NCBI GenBank assembly: GCA_030620655.1
Contig: JAUXEH010000230.1
Span: 1-5,287, forward strand
Source: Candidatus Aminicenantota bacterium
GTDB taxonomy: Bacteria; Acidobacteriota; Aminicenantia; Aminicenantales; Aminicenantaceae
DNA length: 5,287 bases
Direction: 5' to 3'
Below, one piece after another: positions 1-5,237 of the stretch (its first letter is position 1; each line of letters opens with the position of its first letter). The notes beneath the pieces were generated by a model. The model saw only the letters and a list, made by a program, of their open reading frames with translations, made no database searches and was not told the DNA's origin. Both the position numbers and the translations under genes were made by a program.

Positions 1-133
1 CCGAGATGTTCAGGTGCCTGGCGATGCGGCCGATGGCCTCGGGGGGGATATAACCAAAATCGGACTGCACCTGATGGAGAATGTGAATGAGTTCTTTCTG
101 CTCGGTCCCGAATTCATTGAAAATGCTGTCCAT
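1..133 (-). CDS. NuoE/HndA-family 2Fe-2S subunit, N-terminal 44 codons (runs off the window)
   Basis: The translation from ATG at 133 begins MDSIFNEFGTEQKELIHILH and continues with VQSDFGYIPPEAIGRIARHL. This is the characteristic N-terminal helical segment of the 24-kDa NADH-dehydrogenase subunit family (NuoE, HndA, HymA, FdsG): a helix, then the 'Q-x-x-FGYIP-x-EA' turn, then the 'IA-x-x-L-x-IS' helix. The thioredoxin-like domain with its 2Fe-2S cysteines would lie beyond base 1 and cannot be checked. The family passes electrons between an NADH-binding flavoprotein (NuoF/HndC type) and other centres of complex I, soluble hydrogenases or formate dehydrogenases. The start has a good Shine-Dalgarno (AAGGAAGG about 4 nt upstream). 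The gene follows the ald-like gene by 31 bp on the same strand and has no promoter or terminator in between, so cotranscription is likely. Which complex it belongs to cannot be decided here. Confidence 0.85.
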   Translation of the reverse strand, partial: MDSIFNEFGTEQKELIHILHQVQSDFGYIPPEAIGRIARHLNIS

Positions 134-164
134 GATCCTTCCTTTATGTGTCAATGACGGACCG

Positions 165-1274
165 TCAGGAATCAAGGCCCTCGTATGGAAAGCCGAAACG
201 CTCCGCGACTCTCCTTTTGACGATGTTTTTTTTATGCATGTAAACCCCTCTCCCAAGCGAGGGATTGGATTCCAGGGCACCCTGGAGCCCCAGCTCTCCG
301 ATCTGGAGCAGGTAAGGCACGACCAGGTTGGAGATGACCTTTGTGGATGTCCGGCTCACGGTCGACGTGATGTTGGTGACACAGTAATGGGTAACCCCTT
401 CTTCCACATAGGTAGGCTGTTCCAGGGTTGTGGGGCGGCTGGTTTCCGCGCATCCGCCCTGATCGATGGCGAGATCGATGAGGATGGAGCCCTTTTTCAT
501 GGATTTCACCATCTCACGCGTGATCAGGACAGGGGCCCGTTCACCGGGCCTCAGGACAGCCCCTATCAGGATGTCAGCGACCCGCATCATGCGTGCCAGG
601 TTGTACTGGCTGGCCATGAGGGTGACGGCCCGGCCTCCGGTCAGGTTTTCGATCTCCCGCAGCTGGTCCATGTTACGTCCCAGGGCGATGGTGTGAGCAC
701 CCGCCCCCAGCATGGCACAGACCGCGCTGCGGGCCAGTATGGTGCTGCCCACGATCACGGCCGTGGCAGGAGGCACGCTCACGACGCTGCCGATGAGCAG
801 TCCCCGGCCGCCCTGGTCCGCCTGCAGGTGATGACCGGCTATGACATGACACATCTGGCCGGCGATCTCACTCAGGCTTTCCAGGAACGGGAGGCTGGTA
901 TCCTCGTCCTGGATGATCTCATAACCGATCATGGTGACGTTTTTTTTCAGGAGGCTTTCCACCAGGCTCTTGCGGGCAACGGCCAGGTGGTGGAACCCGA
1001 GCAGGATCTGATCCTCCTTGACCAATTCCGCTTCCTCCTCGTTCAAGGGGGAGATATTCAGCACGATATCGCAGCGCCCGAAGACCTCCTCTTTGGTGAA
1101 GACCACCTGCGCGCCGAGGTCGATGAAATCTTCGTTGGAATACCCGGAGCGCAGTCCGGAGCCGGCCTGCAGATAAACCTCGTGTCCTTTCTCAACCAGA
1201 AATGAAACGCCGCTGGGGGAAAGACCGGCTCGATTCTCGATCTTCCCGCTCTCGTTGATCACACCGATATTCAT
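165..1274 (-). CDS. Alanine dehydrogenase / transhydrogenase-alpha family protein with altered active site
   Basis: The product is 369 residues, the usual length of alanine dehydrogenase (NAD-dependent L-alanine/pyruvate interconversion in the cytoplasm). Family marks are R15 in NRAGLSP, H96 in HHLA, the conserved 'LPFLESLSEIAGQ' segment at 128-140, QGGRG at 154-158, IGAVLRPGERAP at 237-248, the IDQGGC loop with D271, and N301. R15, H96, D271 and N301 correspond to substrate or catalytic residues of characterised AlaDH. Two things differ. The catalytic lysine of the KVKEP motif (K75 in Mycobacterium tuberculosis Ald) aligns with S75 in LNISPL. The GxGxxG cofactor motif reads GSTILA (176-181), and the ribose-binding Asp becomes G199 followed by R200. 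The start at 1274 is preferred over an in-frame ATG at 1328: it has GGGGAGGA five bases upstream, matches the family N-terminus (MNIGV), and the ATG at 1328 lies inside the predicted -10 box. It heads an operon with the nuoE-like gene. Family membership is sure; alanine dehydrogenase activity is not. Confidence 0.88.
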   Translation of the reverse strand: MNIGVINESGKIENRAGLSPSGVSFLVEKGHEVYLQAGSGLRSGYSNEDFIDLGAQVVFTKEEVFGRCDIVLNISPLNEEEAELVKEDQILLGFHHLAVARKSLVESLLKKNVTMIGYEIIQDEDTSLPFLESLSEIAGQMCHVIAGHHLQADQGGRGLLIGSVVSVPPATAVIVGSTILARSAVCAMLGAGAHTIALGRNMDQLREIENLTGGRAVTLMASQYNLARMMRVADILIGAVLRPGERAPVLITREMVKSMKKGSILIDLAIDQGGCAETSRPTTLEQPTYVEEGVTHYCVTNITSTVSRTSTKVISNLVVPYLLQIGELGLQGALESNPSLGRGVYMHKKNIVKRRVAERFGFPYEGLDS

Positions 1275-1300
1275 GGTGTCCTCCCCGGCCCGAAAACCAT
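1271..1300 (-). CDS. Leader micro-ORF MVFGPGRTP overlapping the ald-like start
   Basis: An ATG at 1300 opens a 9-codon frame (MVFGPGRTP) that ends in TGA at 1273-1271. The stop overlaps the ald-like start codon as ATGA. A near-perfect Shine-Dalgarno, GGAGGT at 1310-1305, stands 4 nt before the micro-ORF start, and the predicted transcript start near 1317 would include it. The layout fits translational coupling or a leader peptide that sets ald-like translation. The gene also has its own Shine-Dalgarno inside the micro-ORF, so coupling need not be strict. Translation of such a short frame cannot be proved from sequence alone. Confidence 0.4.
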   Translation of the reverse strand: MVFGPGRTP

Positions 1301-1323
1301 CCGGACCTCCTGGATAAGGAGTC

Positions 1324-1351
1324 ATCATACCAGATTGCCGGGCTAAGTCAA
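1324..1351 (-). promoter_or_regulatory. Sigma70-type promoter of the ald-like/nuoE-like operon
   Basis: On the minus strand TTGACT (1351-1346) and TATGAT (1329-1324) are separated by 16 bp, each matching 5 of 6 consensus bases. TGG directly before the -10 box gives an extended -10 element. Transcription would start near 1317, leaving a leader of about 43 nt that holds two Shine-Dalgarno sites and the micro-ORF. This also argues against translation starting at 1328. Confidence 0.65.
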
Positions 1352-1476
1352 AAAGTTTTTAAGGTGCCCCGGAATCCACCTGAAAAATGCTTTTTTCAGC
1401 CTGAAAACTACGCCAATGTACTACTGCGATTGGGCCACAACGAAGTCGATGTGGTGAGATTGGCTCGCCCGAAGGG

Positions 1477-1537
1477 TAAGAATTGCCGATATAAAATTAA
1501 TGTTCCTTTGTTTGACAATCAATATCGGCAATTCTTA
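1477..1537. repeat. 61-bp element with perfect 16-bp terminal inverted repeats
   Basis: TAAGAATTGCCGATAT at 1477-1492 is repeated in perfect inverse orientation as ATATCGGCAATTCTTA at 1522-1537, around a 29-bp AT-rich centre. The element begins 13 bp after the stop codon of the exchanger gene. In that direction the stem is followed by ACCC, not a T-run, so it is not a standard intrinsic terminator. It could be an mRNA 3'-end stabilising hairpin or a small non-autonomous mobile element. Its arm is 13/16 identical to the outer arm of the inverted repeat at 5117-5237, and both start and end with TA. The inverted repeat is certain; its role is open. Confidence 0.8.
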
Positions 1538-1550
1538 TGAATGATCCAGG

Positions 1551-2534
1551 TTAAAGGAAGAGATGGAAGGTGAGGAAGAGATAGAGAAAATAAAACCCCA
1601 ACAGGATGAAACCCTTGTAACGGTTGAGGCGGCAGCCGATGCTCATCAGCACCAGCATCACGGTGACCACCAGGATCATGTAGGGGAATTTGAAGTTGAT
1701 GATTGCACGGTCCACTATGATGGGATTGGTGAGCGACGCCACTCCTATGATCCAAAGGATGTTGAGCACGTCGGCACCCAGTATGTTGCCTACGGCCAAC
1801 TCCCCCTCCCGCCGCAAGGCAGCCGTGATGCAGGTGCTGACCTCGGGCAGGGACGTCCCGATGGCCACGATGGTCGAGCCGATGATGATCTCGGGGATAG
1901 CGAAATAGCGAGCGACGTATTCCGCGGACCGCACGATGACCTCTGCCGTGAGGATGACCCCGGCCAGCCCTATCAGGAACTTGAGCGCAGGCGCCCTGAG
2001 ATCCCTGCGCGCGGCGGCGTTCATCCGGGGACCGGCGGAGTTTTTCGCTTCGCCGTTGTCCGTCATCCCAGGCGCACGGAAGCTGCGGACCTTAAACAGC
2101 AGAACAAAATAGACACCCAGCAGGGAGATCAGTATGAGGCCCTCCCACCGGTTCAGCACCCCGTCCCGGGCCAGGAAATAGGCCAGGAAGTCGATGCCCA
2201 GCAGGAACGCACCGAAGATCCTCAGCATGCGGCAGTTGATGAAGATCACGGTCGGGGCCAGGATGGCCGCCAGGGCCAGGGCGACGCAGTCGTCGACGAT
2301 GACCGAGCCAATGGCATTGCCGAGCGCAAGCTCCGGCAGTCCCCGGATCGCGGCGATGACAGACACGGCGAACTCTGGGGCGGTGGTGGCCAAGCCCACC
2401 AGCACGATCCCGACCAAGAGCTTGGGGATGTTGAGGATGGTGGCGATGCGTGAGGCCCCGTCCACGAACAGATCGGCGCACTTGAAGAGGATGGCGAAGG
2501 CCACCAGGAAGGCCGCGCTGTATATAAAGATCAT
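1551..2534 (-). CDS. Na+/Ca2+ exchanger-family (CaCA, YrbG-like) antiporter
   Basis: The 327-residue product is a very hydrophobic membrane protein of two homologous halves joined by a polar, charged linker at about 150-183. This is the inverted-repeat plan of prokaryotic cation/Ca2+ exchangers (about 10 helices, inner membrane). The alpha-1 repeat shows ATTAPE with E54, then ALGNAIGSVIVDD (70-82). The alpha-2 repeat shows IGTSLPE with E231, then AVGNILGADVLN (247-258). By numbering, E54 and S77 coincide with the Methanocaldococcus jannaschii exchanger NCX_Mj. The other two ion ligands then become D81 and N258, the reverse of its N81 and D240. The expected role is export or uptake of Ca2+ coupled to Na+ or another cation. 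TGA lies immediately upstream in frame, so 2534 is the first possible start. Its own Shine-Dalgarno is weak. The gene lies 54 bp after the hydrolase gene and is probably cotranscribed with it. Confidence 0.9.
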   Translation of the reverse strand: MIFIYSAAFLVAFAILFKCADLFVDGASRIATILNIPKLLVGIVLVGLATTAPEFAVSVIAAIRGLPELALGNAIGSVIVDDCVALALAAILAPTVIFINCRMLRIFGAFLLGIDFLAYFLARDGVLNRWEGLILISLLGVYFVLLFKVRSFRAPGMTDNGEAKNSAGPRMNAAARRDLRAPALKFLIGLAGVILTAEVIVRSAEYVARYFAIPEIIIGSTIVAIGTSLPEVSTCITAALRREGELAVGNILGADVLNILWIIGVASLTNPIIVDRAIINFKFPYMILVVTVMLVLMSIGCRLNRYKGFILLGFYFLYLFLTFHLFL

Positions 2535-2557
2535 TCAGGTCTCAGCCAACCCTTCAT
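2531..2557 (-). CDS. Leader micro-ORF MKGWLRPE overlapping the exchanger start
   Basis: An ATG at 2557 opens an 8-codon frame (MKGWLRPE) ending in TGA at 2533-2531. The stop overlaps the exchanger ATG (2534-2532) as ATGA. GGAGGT at 2569-2564 lies 6 nt upstream, an ideal Shine-Dalgarno, whereas the exchanger start has only a weak GAG-type match. Ribosomes loaded at the micro-ORF could restart at the overlapping ATG, so translational coupling is the simplest reading. The arrangement copies that before the ald-like gene, including the GGAGGTCC core. Expression of the peptide is inferred. Confidence 0.45.
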   Translation of the reverse strand: MKGWLRPE

Positions 2558-2588
2558 ACTTGGACCTCCGTTTCAGGCGTTGGGTTTC

Positions 2589-3365
2589 TCACAGACCCAC
2601 CCGCATGAGATCCTGAGGAATGATCAGGTCTCCCCGGAAATGTTTCCGGATCTCGTCGGTGATCTCGTCCATAGCGTAATCGAGTTCTCCGAAAAAGTGA
2701 CAGGGGATCAGGCGTTTGACCCGTGCCTCCTGTGCCATCCGTCCCAGATCCAGGGAATTGGCGTGCATGCTCGGGAGGAAGGGATATTCCTGAAAATACC
2801 GCGAGGGAACGCTGCAGTCATGGATCAGGGTCTCGATCCCGACCGCCTGCTTGAACAGGGGCGGGTATACGGGTGTGTCTCCCGAATAGATCAGGGTTTT
2901 GCCCTCATCTAAAAACCGCCACTCAAAGGCCAGGGACGACTCCTTATGGGGCACATGGAGTGCCCGGCATTCCACTCCGGGACAGGGCTCGAAACGATCC
3001 CCCGAGCTTACGGTTTTGAATTCGATCCGGCAGCGGATCGACTCGTCCTGCAGCCCGTAGAGGTCCAGGAGTTCCCGGCAGAAGCGAACGGACTCCCGGG
3101 AGCCGAAGAGCGGGATCCGGAGATCAGCCAGCATCAGGCTGTGCACGAAGCTGGGCAGGCCGTATATGTGATCGGGATGCACATGCGTGACCTGGATGGC
3201 GCGTACGCAGCGGGGATCGAGCCCCAGTATCTTGATCTTCCGGGTCACGCTGCCGGGGCAGTCGACCATCACCAGGGCCTGTTCGTGATGCAGGAGCAGG
3301 GCGGTGTTGTCTCTCTCTTCGGTGGCGGCGGCCCCGCCCGTGCCCAAGAAGTACACTTCGCTCAT
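2589..3365 (-). CDS. RNase Z-like metallo-beta-lactamase-fold hydrolase
   Basis: The 258-residue product has the full set of metal-ligand motifs of the ElaC/RNase Z-like branch: an opening YFLGTGGAAAT strand-turn, HVHPDH at 61-66, a histidine in ALHVPHK (137 or 140), SGDT with D163, HDC at 182-184, H201 in SMHANS, and a final CHF with H223. These normally bind two Zn2+ (or Fe/Mn) ions for phosphodiester or ester hydrolysis in the cytoplasm. It is shorter than canonical tRNase Z (about 300 residues), has HPDH in place of HGDH, and lacks the THFSxRY ending. A related phosphodiesterase or other hydrolase is therefore more likely than the tRNA 3'-processing enzyme. The start follows GGGA at a suitable distance and matches the family N-terminus. 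A promoter lies just upstream, and the exchanger gene follows after 54 bp. The substrate is unknown. Confidence 0.85.
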   Translation of the reverse strand: MSEVYFLGTGGAAATEERDNTALLLHHEQALVMVDCPGSVTRKIKILGLDPRCVRAIQVTHVHPDHIYGLPSFVHSLMLADLRIPLFGSRESVRFCRELLDLYGLQDESIRCRIEFKTVSSGDRFEPCPGVECRALHVPHKESSLAFEWRFLDEGKTLIYSGDTPVYPPLFKQAVGIETLIHDCSVPSRYFQEYPFLPSMHANSLDLGRMAQEARVKRLIPCHFFGELDYAMDEITDEIRKHFRGDLIIPQDLMRVGL

Positions 3366-3384
3366 GCTTTCCCGACCGGGGATT

Positions 3385-3413
3385 ATTAGATACTATTCTC
3401 TCTCACAATTCAA
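3385..3413 (-). promoter_or_regulatory. Promoter for the hydrolase-exchanger unit
   Basis: On the minus strand TTGAAT (3413-3408) and TCTAAT (3390-3385) are separated by 17 bp, matching 4/6 and 5/6 of the sigma70 consensus. The predicted start near 3378 leaves a leader of about 12 nt with a GGGA ribosome site before the hydrolase ATG at 3365. Its -35 box is 9 bp from the -35 box of the divergent sugar-kinase promoter. Confidence 0.5.
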
Positions 3414-3414
3414 T

Positions 3415-3431
3415 GCCTGCGGTTGACAGGC
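3415..3431. promoter_or_regulatory. Possible operator: inverted repeat GCCTG-N7-CAGGC between divergent promoters
   Basis: GCCTG at 3415-3419 and CAGGC at 3427-3431 form a short inverted repeat. It covers most of the sugar-kinase -35 box (3423-3428) and lies 2 bp from the -35 box of the leftward promoter. With one mismatch it extends to 7-bp arms. A repressor bound here could block both promoters. No regulator gene is visible in the window, and a repeat this short can arise by chance. Confidence 0.3.
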
Positions 3432-3450
3432 GTCGGGTACTTTGGATAAT
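3423..3450 (+). promoter_or_regulatory. Strong sigma70-type promoter of the sugar kinase-efp operon
   Basis: A perfect TTGACA (3423-3428) is followed after 16 bp by GATAAT (3445-3450), a 5/6 match to TATAAT. Transcription would begin about 3456-3458, only 1-3 nt before the ATG at 3459. The mRNA would then be leaderless or nearly so, and AAGGA at 3451-3455 would fall outside it. Either the kinase is translated leaderless, or the real start of transcription is elsewhere. Confidence 0.6.
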
Positions 3451-3458
3451 AAGGAACT

Positions 3459-4535
3459 ATGGGAAAAGACAGCATCCATGTCTCGGCTCCGGGCAGGCTG
3501 TGCCTCCTGGGCGAGCACCAAGACTATTTCGGCCTCCCCATCCTGGCCGCAGCCATCGATCTGAGGATATCCATTGCGGGTGACAGGATCCCCGAGAAAA
3601 AGGTCCGCCTGGACCTCCCGGATATCGGGGAAAAAGAAGAATTCCCCCTGGGGGAGACGCTGGCCTACAGCCAGGAACGCGACTATCTGAAAAGCGCGGT
3701 CAACATCCTACAGAGGCAGGGCCTTTCCCTCCCGTCCGGATGGGACTGCCGGGTTCAGGGAACGATCCCCATCAACTCCGGGACGGCCAGCTCTTCCTCC
3801 CTGGTGGTGGCCTGGGTCCGTTTTCTGCTGGAGGCCGCGGGGGACAGCCGGTCCACCGAACCGGAGAGCATCGCCGAGCTGGCCTTCCAGGCGGAGGTGG
3901 CCGAATTCGAGGAGCCGGGGGGGAAGATGGATCACTATGCCTCGGCCCTGGGAGGAGTCATCTCCCTCCACTTCGGGGAGCGGATGGAGGCCCGGCAACA
4001 CCAGAGCCATCTGGGTGAATTTGTCCTGGCCGATTCCCTGATCCGCAAAAACACGACCGGTACCCTGGGCTTCATCAAATCCAATGTGCTGAACGGCGTG
4101 CGGAGCATCCAGACAGAGCTTCCCGATTTTTCCCTCAAGAGCGGCCTGGGAGAACGGGAGCGGGAAAGGATCGCCGCGCTGCCGCCGGTGGAAAGGCGCC
4201 TGGTGGAGGGGACCCTGCAGACGCGGGATGTGACGGCGGAGGGAGAAAGGCTCTTCCAGGCCGACGAATTCGATCACGAGCGCTTCGGAGTCCTGCTCAA
4301 CCGCCAGCAGGATGTGGTCCGAGATCTCCTCCAGATCTCGGTCCCCAAGATCGACCGCATGATCGAGGCTTCCCTGGAATCCGGTGCCCTGGGTGCGAAG
4401 ATCAACGGCTCCGGACAGGGAGGGTGCATCTTCGCCTACGCACCCGGCCGGGCCGAAGAGGTGGCGGAAGCCCTGAGGAGGCTGGACTCCCGGCCGTTCA
4501 TCGTACGCATCGACACCGGCGTTACTTCAGATTAA
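3459..4535 (+). CDS. GHMP-superfamily sugar kinase, galactokinase-like
   Basis: The 358-residue product carries all three GHMP kinase motifs. Motif 1 is APGRLCLLGEHQDYFG at 10-25, which matches the galactokinase signature GEHTDY with Gln for Thr. Motif 2 is the phosphate-binding PINSGTASSSS at 104-114. Motif 3 is GAKINGSGQGG at 312-322. The catalytic-base position is D158 in GGKMDHYAS, matching the GIMDQ segment of galactokinase. Such enzymes transfer the ATP gamma-phosphate to the C1 hydroxyl (galactokinase type) or another hydroxyl of a small substrate in the cytoplasm. It is a little shorter than typical galactokinases (about 380-390), and the HQDY variant suggests a related sugar-1-kinase, so the sugar is not assigned. 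The ATG at 3459 is the only in-frame start before the essential motif 1. The stop codon overlaps the efp Shine-Dalgarno, and efp starts 9 bp on, so the two are cotranscribed. Confidence 0.87.
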   Translation: MGKDSIHVSAPGRLCLLGEHQDYFGLPILAAAIDLRISIAGDRIPEKKVRLDLPDIGEKEEFPLGETLAYSQERDYLKSAVNILQRQGLSLPSGWDCRVQGTIPINSGTASSSSLVVAWVRFLLEAAGDSRSTEPESIAELAFQAEVAEFEEPGGKMDHYASALGGVISLHFGERMEARQHQSHLGEFVLADSLIRKNTTGTLGFIKSNVLNGVRSIQTELPDFSLKSGLGERERERIAALPPVERRLVEGTLQTRDVTAEGERLFQADEFDHERFGVLLNRQQDVVRDLLQISVPKIDRMIEASLESGALGAKINGSGQGGCIFAYAPGRAEEVAEALRRLDSRPFIVRIDTGVTSD

Positions 4536-4544
4536 GGAGAGCCC

Positions 4545-5108
4545 ATGATCAACGCGACACAGGTTCGGAAGGGAATGATCATCAAATTGGAAGACGATCT
4601 CTACCAGGTGCTCGAAACCAGCCACATCACACCGGGCAAGGGGCAGGCTCTCATGCAGACCAAGCTCCGCCGTCTGCATGGCCAGACGCTGCACGACATC
4701 CGCTTCCGCTCCAAGGAGCGGGTGGAACAGGTCTTCCTGGAGACCATGGAGATGCAGTACCTGTATCAGGAAGGCAGCGAACACGTATTCATGAACACGG
4801 AGACCTACGACCAGATGAAACTCACGGAAGATGTGCTGGGCAACGGCATTAAGTACCTCACCCCCGATGTGGTGTTCTCGATCGAGATGTATGAGGGAAA
4901 GCCGGTGGGCGTAAATCCCCCGATGACCATCGAACTGAAGGTGGAAAAAACCGCCCCGTACCTGAAAGGGGCCACCCAGAGCGCCAGCAACAAGCCCGCC
5001 ACCCTGGAGACGGGTCTGACCATCAACGTTCCCCAGTTCATCAAGGAGGGCGACGTCATCCGCATCGACACACGGGACGACAAGTACCTGGAACGCGCAA
5101 AAAACTGA
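4545..5108 (+). CDS. efp: Translation elongation factor P
   Basis: The 187-residue product is full length for EF-P, which binds ribosomes stalled at proline runs between the P and E sites and speeds peptide-bond formation. The three domains are recognisable: an N-terminal KOW-like domain (about 1-62) with loop ITPGKGQA, an OB domain (about 65-127), and a C-terminal OB domain containing the EF-P signature from K150 to G169 (KPATLETG...VPQFIKEG) and the ending GDVIRIDTRDDKYLER. The loop tip is K32. A lysine there suits EpmA-type beta-lysylation, 5-aminopentanol modification or an unmodified factor, and excludes EarP rhamnosylation, which needs arginine. No modification gene is visible here. AAGGAG at 4534-4539, partly formed by the kinase stop codon, gives a strong ribosome site. 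It follows the GHMP kinase in one operon. Confidence 0.96.
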   Translation: MINATQVRKGMIIKLEDDLYQVLETSHITPGKGQALMQTKLRRLHGQTLHDIRFRSKERVEQVFLETMEMQYLYQEGSEHVFMNTETYDQMKLTEDVLGNGIKYLTPDVVFSIEMYEGKPVGVNPPMTIELKVEKTAPYLKGATQSASNKPATLETGLTINVPQFIKEGDVIRIDTRDDKYLERAKN

Positions 5109-5116
5109 ACAATTCA

Positions 5117-5237
5117 TAAAAAATGTCGATATTTAACGTATAATATCAAATGGTTACATGAGTTCTTTAGGTGAGCACACAGATAACTTTGTTCTCCTAT
5201 TGTTATATTCTATTCTAATCGACATCGACATTTTTTA
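5117..5237. repeat. 121-bp AT-rich element with 14-bp terminal inverted repeats
   Basis: TAAAAAATGTCGAT at 5117-5130 pairs perfectly with ATCGACATTTTTTA at 5224-5237 across a 93-bp AT-rich interior, in sharp contrast to the GC-rich genes. It starts 8 bp after the efp stop codon. The T-run at the far arm could let it act as an unusual bidirectional terminator, but the loop is far too long for a standard one. Both ends carry TA, and the left arm is 13/16 identical to the arm of the element at 1477-1537, so a small mobile element (MITE) related to TA-targeting transposons is possible. ATCGAC is doubled in tandem at 5218-5229. The inverted repeat is certain; its function is not. Confidence 0.7.

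Noticed and set aside
87..1205. Long plus-strand open frame opposite the ald-like gene
   Set aside because: It is the antisense of a clearly recognisable enzyme. Its protein has no family features, and long antisense frames are common in GC-rich genes.
165..1328. Longer 387-residue form of the ald-like protein starting at 1328
   Set aside because: The extra 18 residues do not fit the family N-terminus, and the first codons lie in the predicted -10 box, upstream of the likely transcript start.
1380..1399. CTGAAAAA/TTTTTCAG stem-loop as a terminator
   Set aside because: The stem is only 8 bp and mostly A-T, and no T-run follows it in either direction. It lies upstream of the ald promoter and could at most help end the exchanger transcript.
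1477..1500. GCCGATA resembling a sigma28 (flagellar) -10 box
   Set aside because: The TAA-containing half lies only a few bases away instead of about 15, and no motility gene is nearby; the match is part of the inverted repeat.
1563..2453. Plus-strand open frame opposite the exchanger, rich in His, Asp and Gly
   Set aside because: It mirrors a membrane protein whose both alpha repeats are intact; the composition is what an antisense reading of hydrophobic codons gives.
4527..5117. Minus-strand open frame opposite efp
   Set aside because: EF-P is unmistakable on the plus strand over almost the whole span, and the antisense protein has no recognisable motif.
5139..5144. Perfect TATAAT after efp as a promoter -10 box
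   Set aside because: No -35-like hexamer stands 15-19 bp upstream, and the stretch is so AT-rich that the motif is expected by chance.
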